Notes under the pieces: model-generated
The model's database searches: none
What the model was told of the DNA's origin: nothing
The model's input: only the letters and a program-made list of their open reading frames with translations
Made by a program: the position numbers and the translations under genes
Assembly (NCBI GenBank): GCA_050256015.1
Contig: JBFWIL010000068.1
Location: forward strand, 1 to 11,694
Direction: 5' to 3'
Length of the DNA: 11,694 bases
Source of the DNA: JBFWIL01 sp050256015
GTDB lineage: Bacteria > Bacteroidota > Bacteroidia > Bacteroidales > Prolixibacteraceae
Shown: one piece after another, positions 1 through 6,190 of the stretch
How positions within the stretch are numbered: the first letter of the stretch is position 1
Layout: every line of letters begins with the position of its first letter

Positions 1-313
1 GAATTATTTACTGATGGCTCCGCAAACAGGAGCAGAATCCAACGCATTCAGCGCTTTTTTACCCCTGATCCTGATCATGGTGATCTTTTACTTTTTTATG
101 ATCCGGCCTCAGGTAAAGAGACAAAAAGAACTGAAAAAATTTAGGGAAAGCCTGTCCAAAGGAGACAAGGTGGTAACCACGGGAGGCATTTACGGAAAAG
201 TTGCCGAGATAAAGGACAACTACATCATTATGCAGGTAGACGATAACGTAAAGCTCCGGGTGGATAAGAGCGCAATCGTCAAAGACATGTCGGATGTCAC
301 TCCCCGGAAATAG
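1..313 (+). CDS. yajC: Preprotein translocase accessory subunit YajC (5' end probably cut by the window edge)
   Basis: This is a small single-pass inner-membrane protein that associates with SecDF-YidC and the SecYEG translocon. The visible protein has a short N-terminal segment, one hydrophobic helix (about residues 15-30 counted from the ATG at 14) ending in the family hallmark IRPQ, then a basic stretch (VKRQKELKKF) and a C-terminal beta-rich domain with the typical GDKVVTTGGIYGKV motif. Counted from base 14 it is 99 residues, about the usual length. The frame is open to base 1 (N-Y-L-L before that Met), and base 1 is a G that could be the last base of an ATG, giving a start MNYLLMAPQ two bases outside the window; related proteins often begin with such a leader. 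An intrinsic terminator follows 18 bases after the stop. The identification is secure; only the start is uncertain. Confidence 0.95.
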   Translation, partial: NYLLMAPQTGAESNAFSAFLPLILIMVIFYFFMIRPQVKRQKELKKFRESLSKGDKVVTTGGIYGKVAEIKDNYIIMQVDDNVKLRVDKSAIVKDMSDVTPRK

Positions 314-331
314 ACGCATAAAGCTTTCAGG

Positions 332-361
332 AAAGGGCTGACAATTATTCGGCCCTTTTTT
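332..361 (+). terminator. Rho-independent terminator after yajC
   Basis: A 10-bp stem pairs AAAGGGCTGA (332-341) with TCGGCCCTTT (349-358), with one G-U wobble and a 7-base loop, and the T-run 356-361 follows directly. It lies between the yajC stop codon and ybbR, so it should end or attenuate transcription from yajC. The genes beyond it would then need their own promoter or read-through. Confidence 0.8.
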
Positions 362-368
362 ATCTTTG
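361..368 (+). promoter_or_regulatory. Possible -7 promoter element (TATCTTTG) for the ybbR-coaE block
   Basis: TATCTTTG matches the Bacteroidota -7 consensus TAnnTTTG exactly and shares its first base with the T-run of the yajC terminator. No TTTG or TTG was found at the expected 17-23 base distance upstream, because that space is taken up by the terminator hairpin, so the promoter call is weak. If it is used, transcription would begin at about 372-376, practically at the GTG chosen as the ybbR start. Confidence 0.3.
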
Positions 369-373
369 AGTGC

Positions 374-1372
374 GTGAAACGAAATCATCTATATTGCAAA
401 ATACTGACAATACTGAAGATATTCAGAATGAGGAACAACAAAAAGCTGGTCGCCTACCTGGTTTTTGTAGGTATTGCGACCATTTTCTGGTTTCTGAATG
501 CACTGAACAAGCAGTATTCCGTAGAACTGACTTTCCCTGTAAAATACACCAACTGGCCAAAAGGCAGGATTTTGGTCAGCGATCCTCCCAGGGAATTTGT
601 TCTACGGGTAAATTCGTTCGGATTCACACTGCTCCGTTACAAGCTGAGTATGGCTTTTTCTCCGTTGATCTTCAATGTCAATGTATTTACCTCCGGGAAA
701 ATTGAATCTTCCGATCGTTCTACATTCAAAATAGCCACCCGGCCGTTTATTAACAGGCTTTCCTCCCAGGTTAGTAACGAATTGAAGATCACCGGAATAT
801 ACCCTGACACCCTGGTTTTTCGCTTTGAACAGGTCGTCAGCCGGCTAGTTAAGGTTCAGCCCGTCGTCAGTTACACGCTCAAACGACAGCATTTCCTGAA
901 CGGGAAAATTATAACCGTTCCCGATTCCGTCCGGGTATCCGGGCCGGGTTCACTTGTCGATACGCTGAGCTTTGTCGCAAGCGTTCCCCGGCATTTCAAG
1001 GAAATCAATCACAGCATGCAGCAGCAGATTTCCCTGGCCGGGATCAAACAGCTGGAGTACAGCACCGGGAAGGTGATGCTGGAAATCCCCGTGGAAGAAT
1101 ATACGGAGAAACAGCTGCAGATACCGGTTACGGTCCGGAATCTTCCGGCAGATACCCGCATCAATCTTTTCCCGGAAAAGGTAAATCTCAGTTTCATGAT
1201 CGGACTGAGCCGGTTCCGGGAGGTCACACCGGAAGATTTTCTGGTCACGGTTTCCTTTGCAGATATTCTTCAGCAAAAAGACCTGCTGGAACTGAAGCTG
1301 GAAAAACAACCACCTTTTATACAGTCCGTTTCCATATTCCCGGAGCAAATTGAATATCTCATTGAACAATAA
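374..1372 (+). CDS. YbbR-like domain-containing membrane-anchored protein
   Basis: The 332-residue protein has a short basic N-terminus, one membrane helix (about residues 25-43, LVAYLVFVGIATIFWFLN), and a long extracytoplasmic beta-rich part. YbbR-type modules are recognisable near residues 50-90 (VELTFPVKYTNWPKG...FVLRV) and 247-290 (LQIPVTVRNLPADTRINLFP...VNLSF), each with the FPV/IPV-x-(Y/R)-N-L/W-P pattern. In Firmicutes, YbbR (CdaR) regulates the di-AMP cyclase CdaA; in Bacteroidota the role is unproven, but the gene is regularly found between yajC and coaE, as here. The start is ambiguous: GTG at 374 gives about 24 residues before the helix, the usual architecture in relatives, while ATG at 428 would leave only about seven. 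I chose 374. Another GTG, at 370, is in a different frame that soon closes. coaE starts 3 bases after the stop, implying one transcript. Confidence 0.85.
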   Translation: MKRNHLYCKILTILKIFRMRNNKKLVAYLVFVGIATIFWFLNALNKQYSVELTFPVKYTNWPKGRILVSDPPREFVLRVNSFGFTLLRYKLSMAFSPLIFNVNVFTSGKIESSDRSTFKIATRPFINRLSSQVSNELKITGIYPDTLVFRFEQVVSRLVKVQPVVSYTLKRQHFLNGKIITVPDSVRVSGPGSLVDTLSFVASVPRHFKEINHSMQQQISLAGIKQLEYSTGKVMLEIPVEEYTEKQLQIPVTVRNLPADTRINLFPEKVNLSFMIGLSRFREVTPEDFLVTVSFADILQQKDLLELKLEKQPPFIQSVSIFPEQIEYLIEQ

Positions 1373-1375
1373 GAC

Positions 1376-1963
1376 ATGATCAAAGTAGGCATAACAGGAG
1401 GCATTGGCAGCGGGAAAACCACTGTCTGCCGGTTTTTCCGTACACTGGACATACCGGTATTCTCTGCCGACGAGGAAGCAAAAATCATAATGAACAATTC
1501 TCCCCTGGTCAGATCCCGGCTAATCCGGTTATTCGGAACTGATATATACGGAAGCGACCAGAAACTGAACCGGTCCAGGCTGGCCGGATTAATCTTCGGA
1601 GATCCGGAACTGCTCAGGCAGGTTAATGAGCTGATCCATCCGGCAGTCAGGGAAAGCTTTATCCGATGGACGGAACAGCAAAGCAGTCCCTATGTCGTTT
1701 ACGAAGCGGCTATCCTGTTTGAAAGTGGTTTTTACCGGCTTATGGATTATATCATTCTGGTCACCGCTCCCGAAGAAGAAAGGATCCGGAGGCTCAGGGA
1801 TTACAGGGGGCTTAGCCGGGAAGATATCACCAGGCGAATCAGCCAACAATGGCGGGATGAGCAAAAAGCAGTTCTGGCAAGCTGTATCCTGAGAAACGAT
1901 AATAAAGAAATGCTTATTCCAAAACTGTTGGAACTGGATAATAAATTCAAATCACATGGGTAA
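1376..1963 (+). CDS. coaE: Dephospho-CoA kinase
   Basis: CoaE catalyses ATP-dependent phosphorylation of the ribose 3'-hydroxyl of dephospho-CoA, the last step of cytosolic coenzyme A synthesis. The 195-residue length fits the family. A Walker A P-loop is present at residues 8-15 (GGIGSGKT), followed by the conserved acidic DE region at 32-33 (FSADEEAK). Further along are the family's HP at 88-89, the EAAILFESG motif at 110-118 in the CoA-binding region, the substrate-lid DYRGLSREDITRRI (142-155), and a late NDN near 174-176. It starts 3 bases after ybbR, and its last 8 bases overlap the next gene (ATGGGTAA), so translational coupling is likely. Confidence 0.96.
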   Translation: MIKVGITGGIGSGKTTVCRFFRTLDIPVFSADEEAKIIMNNSPLVRSRLIRLFGTDIYGSDQKLNRSRLAGLIFGDPELLRQVNELIHPAVRESFIRWTEQQSSPYVVYEAAILFESGFYRLMDYIILVTAPEEERIRRLRDYRGLSREDITRRISQQWRDEQKAVLASCILRNDNKEMLIPKLLELDNKFKSHG

Positions 1964-2684
1964 GTTTACAAAATGGATTGCCGGAGGACTGGGCTGGGCT
2001 TTTCTGGGACCGCTCGGGGGAATACTCGGATTTGTACTGGGCTCGGTAGTTGAACAAGGCGAATTGCGTGAAGTTCATCCTCCGGGAGGAAACAGAAGCA
2101 CCACAACCGGAGGGTACGTCATGAGTATGCTGGTGCTGATCGCAGCCATGATGAAAGCTGACGGGAAAGTGCTCAAATCAGAACTGGACTATGTAAAACA
2201 TTTTTTTGTACGAACCTTCGGCCCCGGATCGGCAGGCGAAGCAGTAAAAATGCTGCGTGATATGCTTAAGCAGACCATTCCTGTGACCGACATCTGCCGG
2301 CAGATCCGTAAAAATATGGATTATTCCTCCCGCCTGCAATTGCTGCATTTCCTGTTTGGCATTGCCCGGGCCGACGGTAACGTCACGACCGGAGAGCAGG
2401 AACTGCTGAAATACATGGCCTCCCAGCTTGGCATCAGTCAGCAAGATTATGAATCGATCGGGTATATGTTTATTCCAGACACGAACGCCGCATATAAAAT
2501 CCTCGGAATTGAATCTACAGCCACGGTCGAAGAGATAAAAAAAGCCTACCGGAAGATGGCCATGAAATATCATCCGGACAAGGTTAGCTACCTGGGAAAA
2601 GAAGTACAGGATGCTGCCGGGGAAAAATTCAGGAAGGTCAGTGAAGCTTATGAAAATCTGAGAAAAGAACGTAATTTTAATTGA
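1956..2684 (+). CDS. TerB-like / J-domain protein (DjlA-type co-chaperone)
   Basis: The 242-residue protein has three parts. Residues 1-34 are a Gly-rich hydrophobic segment (GGLGWAFLGPLGGILGFVLG) that probably inserts in or hairpins through the membrane. Residues about 55-165 form an all-helical TerB-like domain with two acidic DG-x-V turns (KADGKV at 67-72 and RADGNV at 138-143), the metal-binding-like signature of the family. Residues about 178-240 are a J domain with the invariant HPD at 206-208, preceded by KKAYRKMAMKY and followed by FRKVSEAYENL. This is the DjlA layout, so it should stimulate the ATPase of a DnaK-type Hsp70 near the membrane. It lacks the G/F-rich and zinc-finger regions of DnaJ, so it is not the general co-chaperone. 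Its start overlaps coaE by 8 bases, and prmA follows after 3 bases. Confidence 0.9.
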   Translation: MGKFTKWIAGGLGWAFLGPLGGILGFVLGSVVEQGELREVHPPGGNRSTTTGGYVMSMLVLIAAMMKADGKVLKSELDYVKHFFVRTFGPGSAGEAVKMLRDMLKQTIPVTDICRQIRKNMDYSSRLQLLHFLFGIARADGNVTTGEQELLKYMASQLGISQQDYESIGYMFIPDTNAAYKILGIESTATVEEIKKAYRKMAMKYHPDKVSYLGKEVQDAAGEKFRKVSEAYENLRKERNFN

Positions 2685-2687
2685 ATC

Positions 2688-3521
2688 ATGTCCTGTTTGA
2701 AATACACCTTCCGGCTTTCTCCCGACGATGAAATGAAGCGGGAGATTTTGACAGCCTACTTGTCGGAATTTGCCTTTGAAGCCTTTGAGGAAAACAAAGA
2801 AGGACTCCTGGCTTACGTTCCCGCTGGCAAACTGGACACAAAGAAGATGGAAATGGTTCTGGACAGCCTGCCTTTCCGTACCCGCTTTGTCCTGGCTGAA
2901 GAACCCGACATCAACTGGAACCGGGAATGGGAGAAAAATTACTTCAAGCCCCTGCTGATTGGCGGAGAATGTCTGATCCGGGCCCCTTTCCATAAAGATT
3001 ATCCCGCAGCACGCTATGAAATTGTCATTGAGCCCAACATGGCCTTTGGCACCGGCAATCATGAGACGACCTCGCTGATGATCACTCAGTTGCTGGAACT
3101 CGACCTGATCGGGAAAACCGTGCTTGACATGGGTTGCGGCACGGGAGTACTGGGCATTCTGGCCTCCGTATGCGGATGCCGGGACGTTACTGCCATTGAC
3201 ATAGACCACCGGGCCATGGAAAGTGTGCTGAAAAATGCATCGCTCAACAAGATTAACAACCTGAAAGCTTTCACCGGAGATGCCGGTCTGCTTCCCGAAG
3301 TCCCGTCTTTTGACCTGATTCTGGCCAACATTCAAAAAAATGTAATTCTGAACGACATGGCAAGCTATAAAAACGCCCTTAAAGAAGGCGGTATACTGAT
3401 AACCAGCGGCTTCTACCTGGAAAATCTGGAGGAGGTCATCTGCCGGGCTGCAGAGCTTTTTTTGCAAAAAAGCAGGATATACGAAAAAAACAACTGGGTG
3501 GCCGTCTCCTTTATAAAATAA
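2688..3521 (+). CDS. prmA: Ribosomal protein L11 methyltransferase
   Basis: PrmA uses S-adenosylmethionine to methylate ribosomal protein L11. The N-terminal substrate-binding domain (about 1-70) is followed by a linker and a Rossmann-like methyltransferase domain. Family motifs are clear: FGTGNHETT (120-128), the SAM-binding glycine motif LDMGCGTGVLGI (146-157), the acidic end of strand 2 with DID (171-173), GDA (198-200) and the catalytic-type LANIQKNV (212-219), where enzymes usually show NI. At 277 residues it is slightly shorter than the roughly 290 of E. coli PrmA, typical for Bacteroidota. It lies 3 bases after the J-domain gene and appears to be the last gene of the rightward operon; no clear hairpin was found in the 40 bases after it. 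Confidence 0.95.
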   Translation: MSCLKYTFRLSPDDEMKREILTAYLSEFAFEAFEENKEGLLAYVPAGKLDTKKMEMVLDSLPFRTRFVLAEEPDINWNREWEKNYFKPLLIGGECLIRAPFHKDYPAARYEIVIEPNMAFGTGNHETTSLMITQLLELDLIGKTVLDMGCGTGVLGILASVCGCRDVTAIDIDHRAMESVLKNASLNKINNLKAFTGDAGLLPEVPSFDLILANIQKNVILNDMASYKNALKEGGILITSGFYLENLEEVICRAAELFLQKSRIYEKNNWVAVSFIK

Positions 3522-3561
3522 TTTCTCAGTATGCACATGGGCTTTCCCCTGTTCTGTATCT

Positions 3562-4062
3562 TCAGAAGCGGGTGCGTTCAAATTCCAGCACTTCCAGATC
3601 GCTTATCCGTTTCCCGTCTATGCAGAACCTCAGCGCAGTGCATACCCGGTGAAAACCTTTGTTCCCGGCTGCCCCCGGATTCATAAACAAACATTCGTGT
3701 TTTTTATCGTACATCACCTTCAGAATATGGGAATGACCTCCGATCAGCAAGCTGGGAGACCGGATGCCGAGTTCCCGCCGGATCGCCGGACTGTAACGGC
3801 CGGGATATCCGGAGATATGAGTCATCAGCACCTCCACATCTTCACAGTAAAAGCGGCTGCATCCGGGAAACATCCTGCGCAGCACCCTGTCGTCTATATT
3901 GCCGTAAACCGCCCGAAACGGTTTCAAGCCTGCCAGTTCATCAGCCAGAGCAACAGTCCCGATGTCTCCGGCATGCCATATCTCATTTACCGGCTCGAAA
4001 AAACTCAGGGTCCGCCGGCTTATGGTTCCGTGTGTATCTGAAATCAGTCCGATCTTAATCAT
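3562..4062 (-). CDS. YfcE/MJ0936-type metallophosphoesterase
   Basis: This 166-residue protein is a small calcineurin-like phosphodiesterase with the complete metal-binding set: DTH at residues 9-11, GD at 32-33 (WHAGDIG), GNIDD at 54-58, His82 in LMTHISGYPG, and GHSH at 109-112. YfcE-type enzymes use two metal ions (often Mn) to hydrolyse phosphodiesters in vitro; their natural substrates are mostly unknown. The THISGYPGRY stretch replaces the shorter THGH-like motif of E. coli YfcE, as seen in Bacteroidota homologues. It is transcribed opposite to its neighbours, divergent from the histidine phosphatase gene and convergent with prmA. A -7-like element lies 24-31 bases upstream of the start. 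Confidence 0.9.
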   Translation of the reverse strand: MIKIGLISDTHGTISRRTLSFFEPVNEIWHAGDIGTVALADELAGLKPFRAVYGNIDDRVLRRMFPGCSRFYCEDVEVLMTHISGYPGRYSPAIRRELGIRSPSLLIGGHSHILKVMYDKKHECLFMNPGAAGNKGFHRVCTALRFCIDGKRISDLEVLEFERTRF

Positions 4063-4074
4063 GATCCGTTTTTC

Positions 4075-4090
4075 TTTTGGTATACCAAAA
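4075..4090. repeat. Perfect 16-bp palindrome (candidate operator) between divergent genes
   Basis: TTTTGGTATACCAAAA is perfectly self-complementary. It sits between the divergent phosphoesterase and histidine phosphatase genes, 12 bases upstream of the phosphoesterase start. It contains the TTTG that could serve as the -33 element for the rightward gene and overlaps the -7-like element for the leftward gene. A dimeric regulator bound here could control both directions. No regulator gene is adjacent. Confidence 0.5.
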
Positions 4091-4104
4091 ATAGTGTAAT
4101 TTTG
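4076..4104 (+). promoter_or_regulatory. Bacteroidota-type promoter for sixA-rsmE
   Basis: TTTG (4076-4079), a 17-base spacer and TAATTTTG (4097-4104) fit the Bacteroidota promoter pattern TTTG / TAnnTTTG, with a perfect -7 element. Transcription would start near 4111, leaving a leader of roughly 20 bases before the ATG at 4134. Confidence 0.55.
4086..4093 (-). promoter_or_regulatory. -7 element for the phosphoesterase gene
   Basis: Read leftward this is TATTTTTG, an exact fit to TAnnTTTG. It would start transcription near 4079, about 17 bases before the phosphoesterase ATG. A matching -33 TTTG at normal spacing was not found; the nearest CAAA on the top strand is at 4121, giving a 27-base spacer. 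The call therefore rests on one element. Confidence 0.3.
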
Positions 4105-4133
4105 CTCCCGGAAGAAATGGCAAATACCGATAT

Positions 4134-4628
4134 ATGAAGCGTATTGTAATTGTTCGACATGCCAAAGCGGTGCCCTACGGGTATGAGGACGACTTTAACC
4201 GGGAACTGCGCAGAAAGGGCAAGGAAGATGCCCGGGTACTGAGTCTGGCGCTGAAAGGAGAACGGGTCTTCCCCGACCTGATCATTTCCAGTCCGGCCCA
4301 AAGGGCTTGGAAAACCGCGGAGATCTTTGCCGGAAACCTGCGTTATCCTGTTTCCCGGATCATGGAAGAAGATGAGCTTTATGAAGGTCTGGGCACCCGG
4401 GATTTCCTGGAAATAATTTTCAAGTTGCCGGAGGAAGTTCAGACCGTTTTTATTTTTGGTCACAATCCAACCGTTTATTACTTGGTAAACAACCTGGTCA
4501 GAATGTTTAACAACGATATGCCCACCTGTTCCACAGTCGGCATTGATTTTCAGGCTGACAGCTGGGCCGGAGTGGCCGCCCGGGAGGGAAAGCTGGCCTT
4601 TCAGCTGATGCCGCGGCTTTTCAAATAA
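4134..4628 (+). CDS. SixA-like phosphohistidine phosphatase (histidine phosphatase superfamily)
   Basis: The 164-residue protein belongs to the phosphoglycerate-mutase-like histidine phosphatases. RHA at residues 8-10 carries the catalytic His9, and the second phosphate-pocket arginine is Arg57 in SSPAQRAWKTAE (52-63). GHNP at 109-112 supplies the second histidine, and the acidic EEDELYEG region (78-85) precedes it. In E. coli, SixA removes phosphate from histidine phosphotransfer domains (ArcB) and also acts on the PTS protein NPr. The target here is unknown, and no two-component or PTS gene is in the window. It has its own promoter in the divergent region and is followed after 15 bases by rsmE, suggesting co-transcription. 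Confidence 0.88.
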   Translation: MKRIVIVRHAKAVPYGYEDDFNRELRRKGKEDARVLSLALKGERVFPDLIISSPAQRAWKTAEIFAGNLRYPVSRIMEEDELYEGLGTRDFLEIIFKLPEEVQTVFIFGHNPTVYYLVNNLVRMFNNDMPTCSTVGIDFQADSWAGVAAREGKLAFQLMPRLFK

Positions 4629-4643
4629 ATCCATCCGTTTGTT

Positions 4644-5360
4644 ATGTTACCACTTTTCTATGCTCCCGACATACAGCAGCCCGACTATGAACTGAACGAA
4701 ACGGAGTCGGTCCATGCCATACGCGTACTCCGTCTGGGAACGGGTGACCGTGTTAATCTGGTAGACGGCAAAGGATCCTGCTACGAAGCAATGATCACTG
4801 AAGCCCACCCTAAGCACTGCGTGCTGGACATTCGTGCCAGCCATACCATACCGTCGGGTCGGAATCAGTATCTGCACCTTGCGGTGGCTCCTCCCAAAAA
4901 CACGGACCGCTTTGAATGGTTCCTGGAAAAAGCCACTGAAATCGGCATTGAAGAAATCACGCCGGTGATCTGTGAACATTCCGAGCGCAGGAACCTAAAA
5001 CTCGACAGAATGAGGAAGATCCTGATCGCAGCCATGAAGCAATCCATGCAAGCCCGCCTTCCCAGGCTGAATGAGCCGGTATTGCTCAGCCGGCTTATCC
5101 GGGCTCCGTTTACCGGGAGAAAATATGTGGCACACTGTGCAGATCAGGAACGAAAAGAGCTGAATAAGGAAATCGCATCCTGCCGCTCCAACCTAATCCT
5201 TATCGGACCGGAAGGCGACTTTTCCCGGACAGAAATAGAACTGGCCCTGCAGCAGCAGTTCGTTCCGGTAAGCTTGGGGAACAACAGGCTGCGTACAGAA
5301 ACGGCAGCCATCGTAGCCTGTCATACAGCAGCCCTGATTCTGAACACTACTGATCCATAA
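4644..5360 (+). CDS. rsmE: 16S rRNA (uracil1498-N3)-methyltransferase
   Basis: RsmE methylates N3 of U1498 in the decoding region of 16S rRNA, using SAM. The 238-residue length is normal. The N-terminal PUA-like RNA-binding domain contains HAIRVLRLGTGD (24-35). The C-terminal SPOUT domain shows EKATEIGI (95-102), ITPVICEHSERR (105-116), the KQSMQA stretch (132-137), IGPEGDFS (187-194) and the knot-forming LGNNRLRTETA (211-221). All are family signatures. No purine-rich ribosome binding site stands out before the ATG, which is normal in this phylum. It lies 15 bases after the SixA-like gene, and 51 bases separate it from the following membrane protein gene. Confidence 0.95.
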   Translation: MLPLFYAPDIQQPDYELNETESVHAIRVLRLGTGDRVNLVDGKGSCYEAMITEAHPKHCVLDIRASHTIPSGRNQYLHLAVAPPKNTDRFEWFLEKATEIGIEEITPVICEHSERRNLKLDRMRKILIAAMKQSMQARLPRLNEPVLLSRLIRAPFTGRKYVAHCADQERKELNKEIASCRSNLILIGPEGDFSRTEIELALQQQFVPVSLGNNRLRTETAAIVACHTAALILNTTDP

Positions 5361-5411
5361 AAAAATTTCTGCTCTCTGCCGAATTATAAAGGATAATCAC
5401 CCAAGCAGTTT

Positions 5412-5984
5412 ATGACAAAACCAAAGATCCGTTTTCTTCTGAAAAACCTGTTAAACGGGCTGGCCTACATGGTCATTATGGCCATTGCCTATTTTCTGTT
5501 TAAAAATTTAGTATTCGATCCCAATCAGGCGGCCTGGCTGAAACGTTTTTATCAGAATCCGATCGCAGTTTATCTGATATATATCGGATCAGAAATTTGT
5601 TTTGGCCTGTTCCCTCCCGAATTGTTTATGATCTGGGCGCTTTACAAAGGCGACCAGCTTCACTACTGGGGTAATCTGGCATTTTTTACGGCGGTTTCGT
5701 ATGGTGCCGGGTTCCTGGGTTTTCTAATAGGCCGCTACCTACAGCAAATACTGATTTTCCGCTACATGAGCAGGCGATTTTTTAGCCGCTACTGGCCGCT
5801 TTTCAGGAAATACGGATCCATTCTTCTGGTAACGGCCGCGTTGACCCCTCTGCCATGGTCAGCCATAAGCATGCTGGTGGGAACCAGCAATTATCCGGTA
5901 AAGAAATTTCTGTTGGTAGCGTTAAGCCGGATAGTACGCTTTGCTGTTTACGGCTATCTGATTTCTCATACCCGCTTTTTTTAG
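5412..5984 (+). CDS. Small DedA/VTT-like integral membrane protein
   Basis: The 190-residue, very hydrophobic protein has about five membrane segments (roughly 13-30, 51-68, 87-107, 134-155 and 165-185). Family-like marks are the EICFGLFPPELFMIWA stretch with acidic residues inside a membrane region (61-76), small-residue-rich YGAGFLGFLIGRYL (97-110), and near the end KYG...TALTP-type LTPLPWSAISMLVGTSNYP (144-162) followed by a basic-aromatic helix SRIVRFAVYG (172-181). These resemble the VTT/DedA (SNARE-associated) fold, whose members move lipids across membranes; that function is inferred here. It could be co-transcribed with rsmE, although the 51-base gap leaves room for a separate signal. 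The start was chosen at the only ATG before the first helix. Confidence 0.65.
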   Translation: MTKPKIRFLLKNLLNGLAYMVIMAIAYFLFKNLVFDPNQAAWLKRFYQNPIAVYLIYIGSEICFGLFPPELFMIWALYKGDQLHYWGNLAFFTAVSYGAGFLGFLIGRYLQQILIFRYMSRRFFSRYWPLFRKYGSILLVTAALTPLPWSAISMLVGTSNYPVKKFLLVALSRIVRFAVYGYLISHTRFF

Positions 5985-6128
5985 CAAACCGACTTTTACC
6001 AGGCAGATAGTTACCACCGGGATTATTCTGAAAAGAATCCGCTCCAGCTCTTCTGCCAGGTAGTCATTTTTCCGAAGACAAAAGAGTTCCGGAAGATTTT
6101 CCGTATATTCTATAACAGCTTTGCCAGC

Positions 6129-6159
6129 TTTGAATTGAAATCCTAATTTCTTAACTCTG
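6129..6159 (+). promoter_or_regulatory. Possible promoter of rocD
   Basis: TTTG (6129-6132), a 19-base spacer and TAACTCTG (6152-6159, one mismatch to TAnnTTTG) sit 32 bases before the rocD ATG. The spacing is normal for Bacteroidota promoters. The rest of the 206-base space between the membrane protein gene and rocD shows no other clear signal. Confidence 0.35.
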
Positions 6160-6190
6160 TAAAGACATTCTGAACAGCAAAAACAATGAA

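Noticed and set aside
370..705. 111-codon frame starting at GTG 370
   Set aside because: It is shifted against ybbR, whose frame carries the membrane helix and YbbR motifs; this one has none.
3522..3561. Search for a bidirectional terminator between convergent prmA and the phosphoesterase gene
   Set aside because: No inverted repeat with a T-run was found in these 40 bases.
2178..3581. 467-codon open frame on the minus strand
   Set aside because: It lies antisense to the TerB/J-domain gene and prmA, both of which have clear family motifs. Its translation is rich in Phe, His, Gln and Cys with no recognisable domain, as expected for a shadow frame.
6020..6040. Small hairpin (ATTCT-GAAA-AGAAT, flanked by GG/CC) after the membrane protein gene
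   Set aside because: The stem is short with a bulge and no T-run follows, so it does not support a terminator call.
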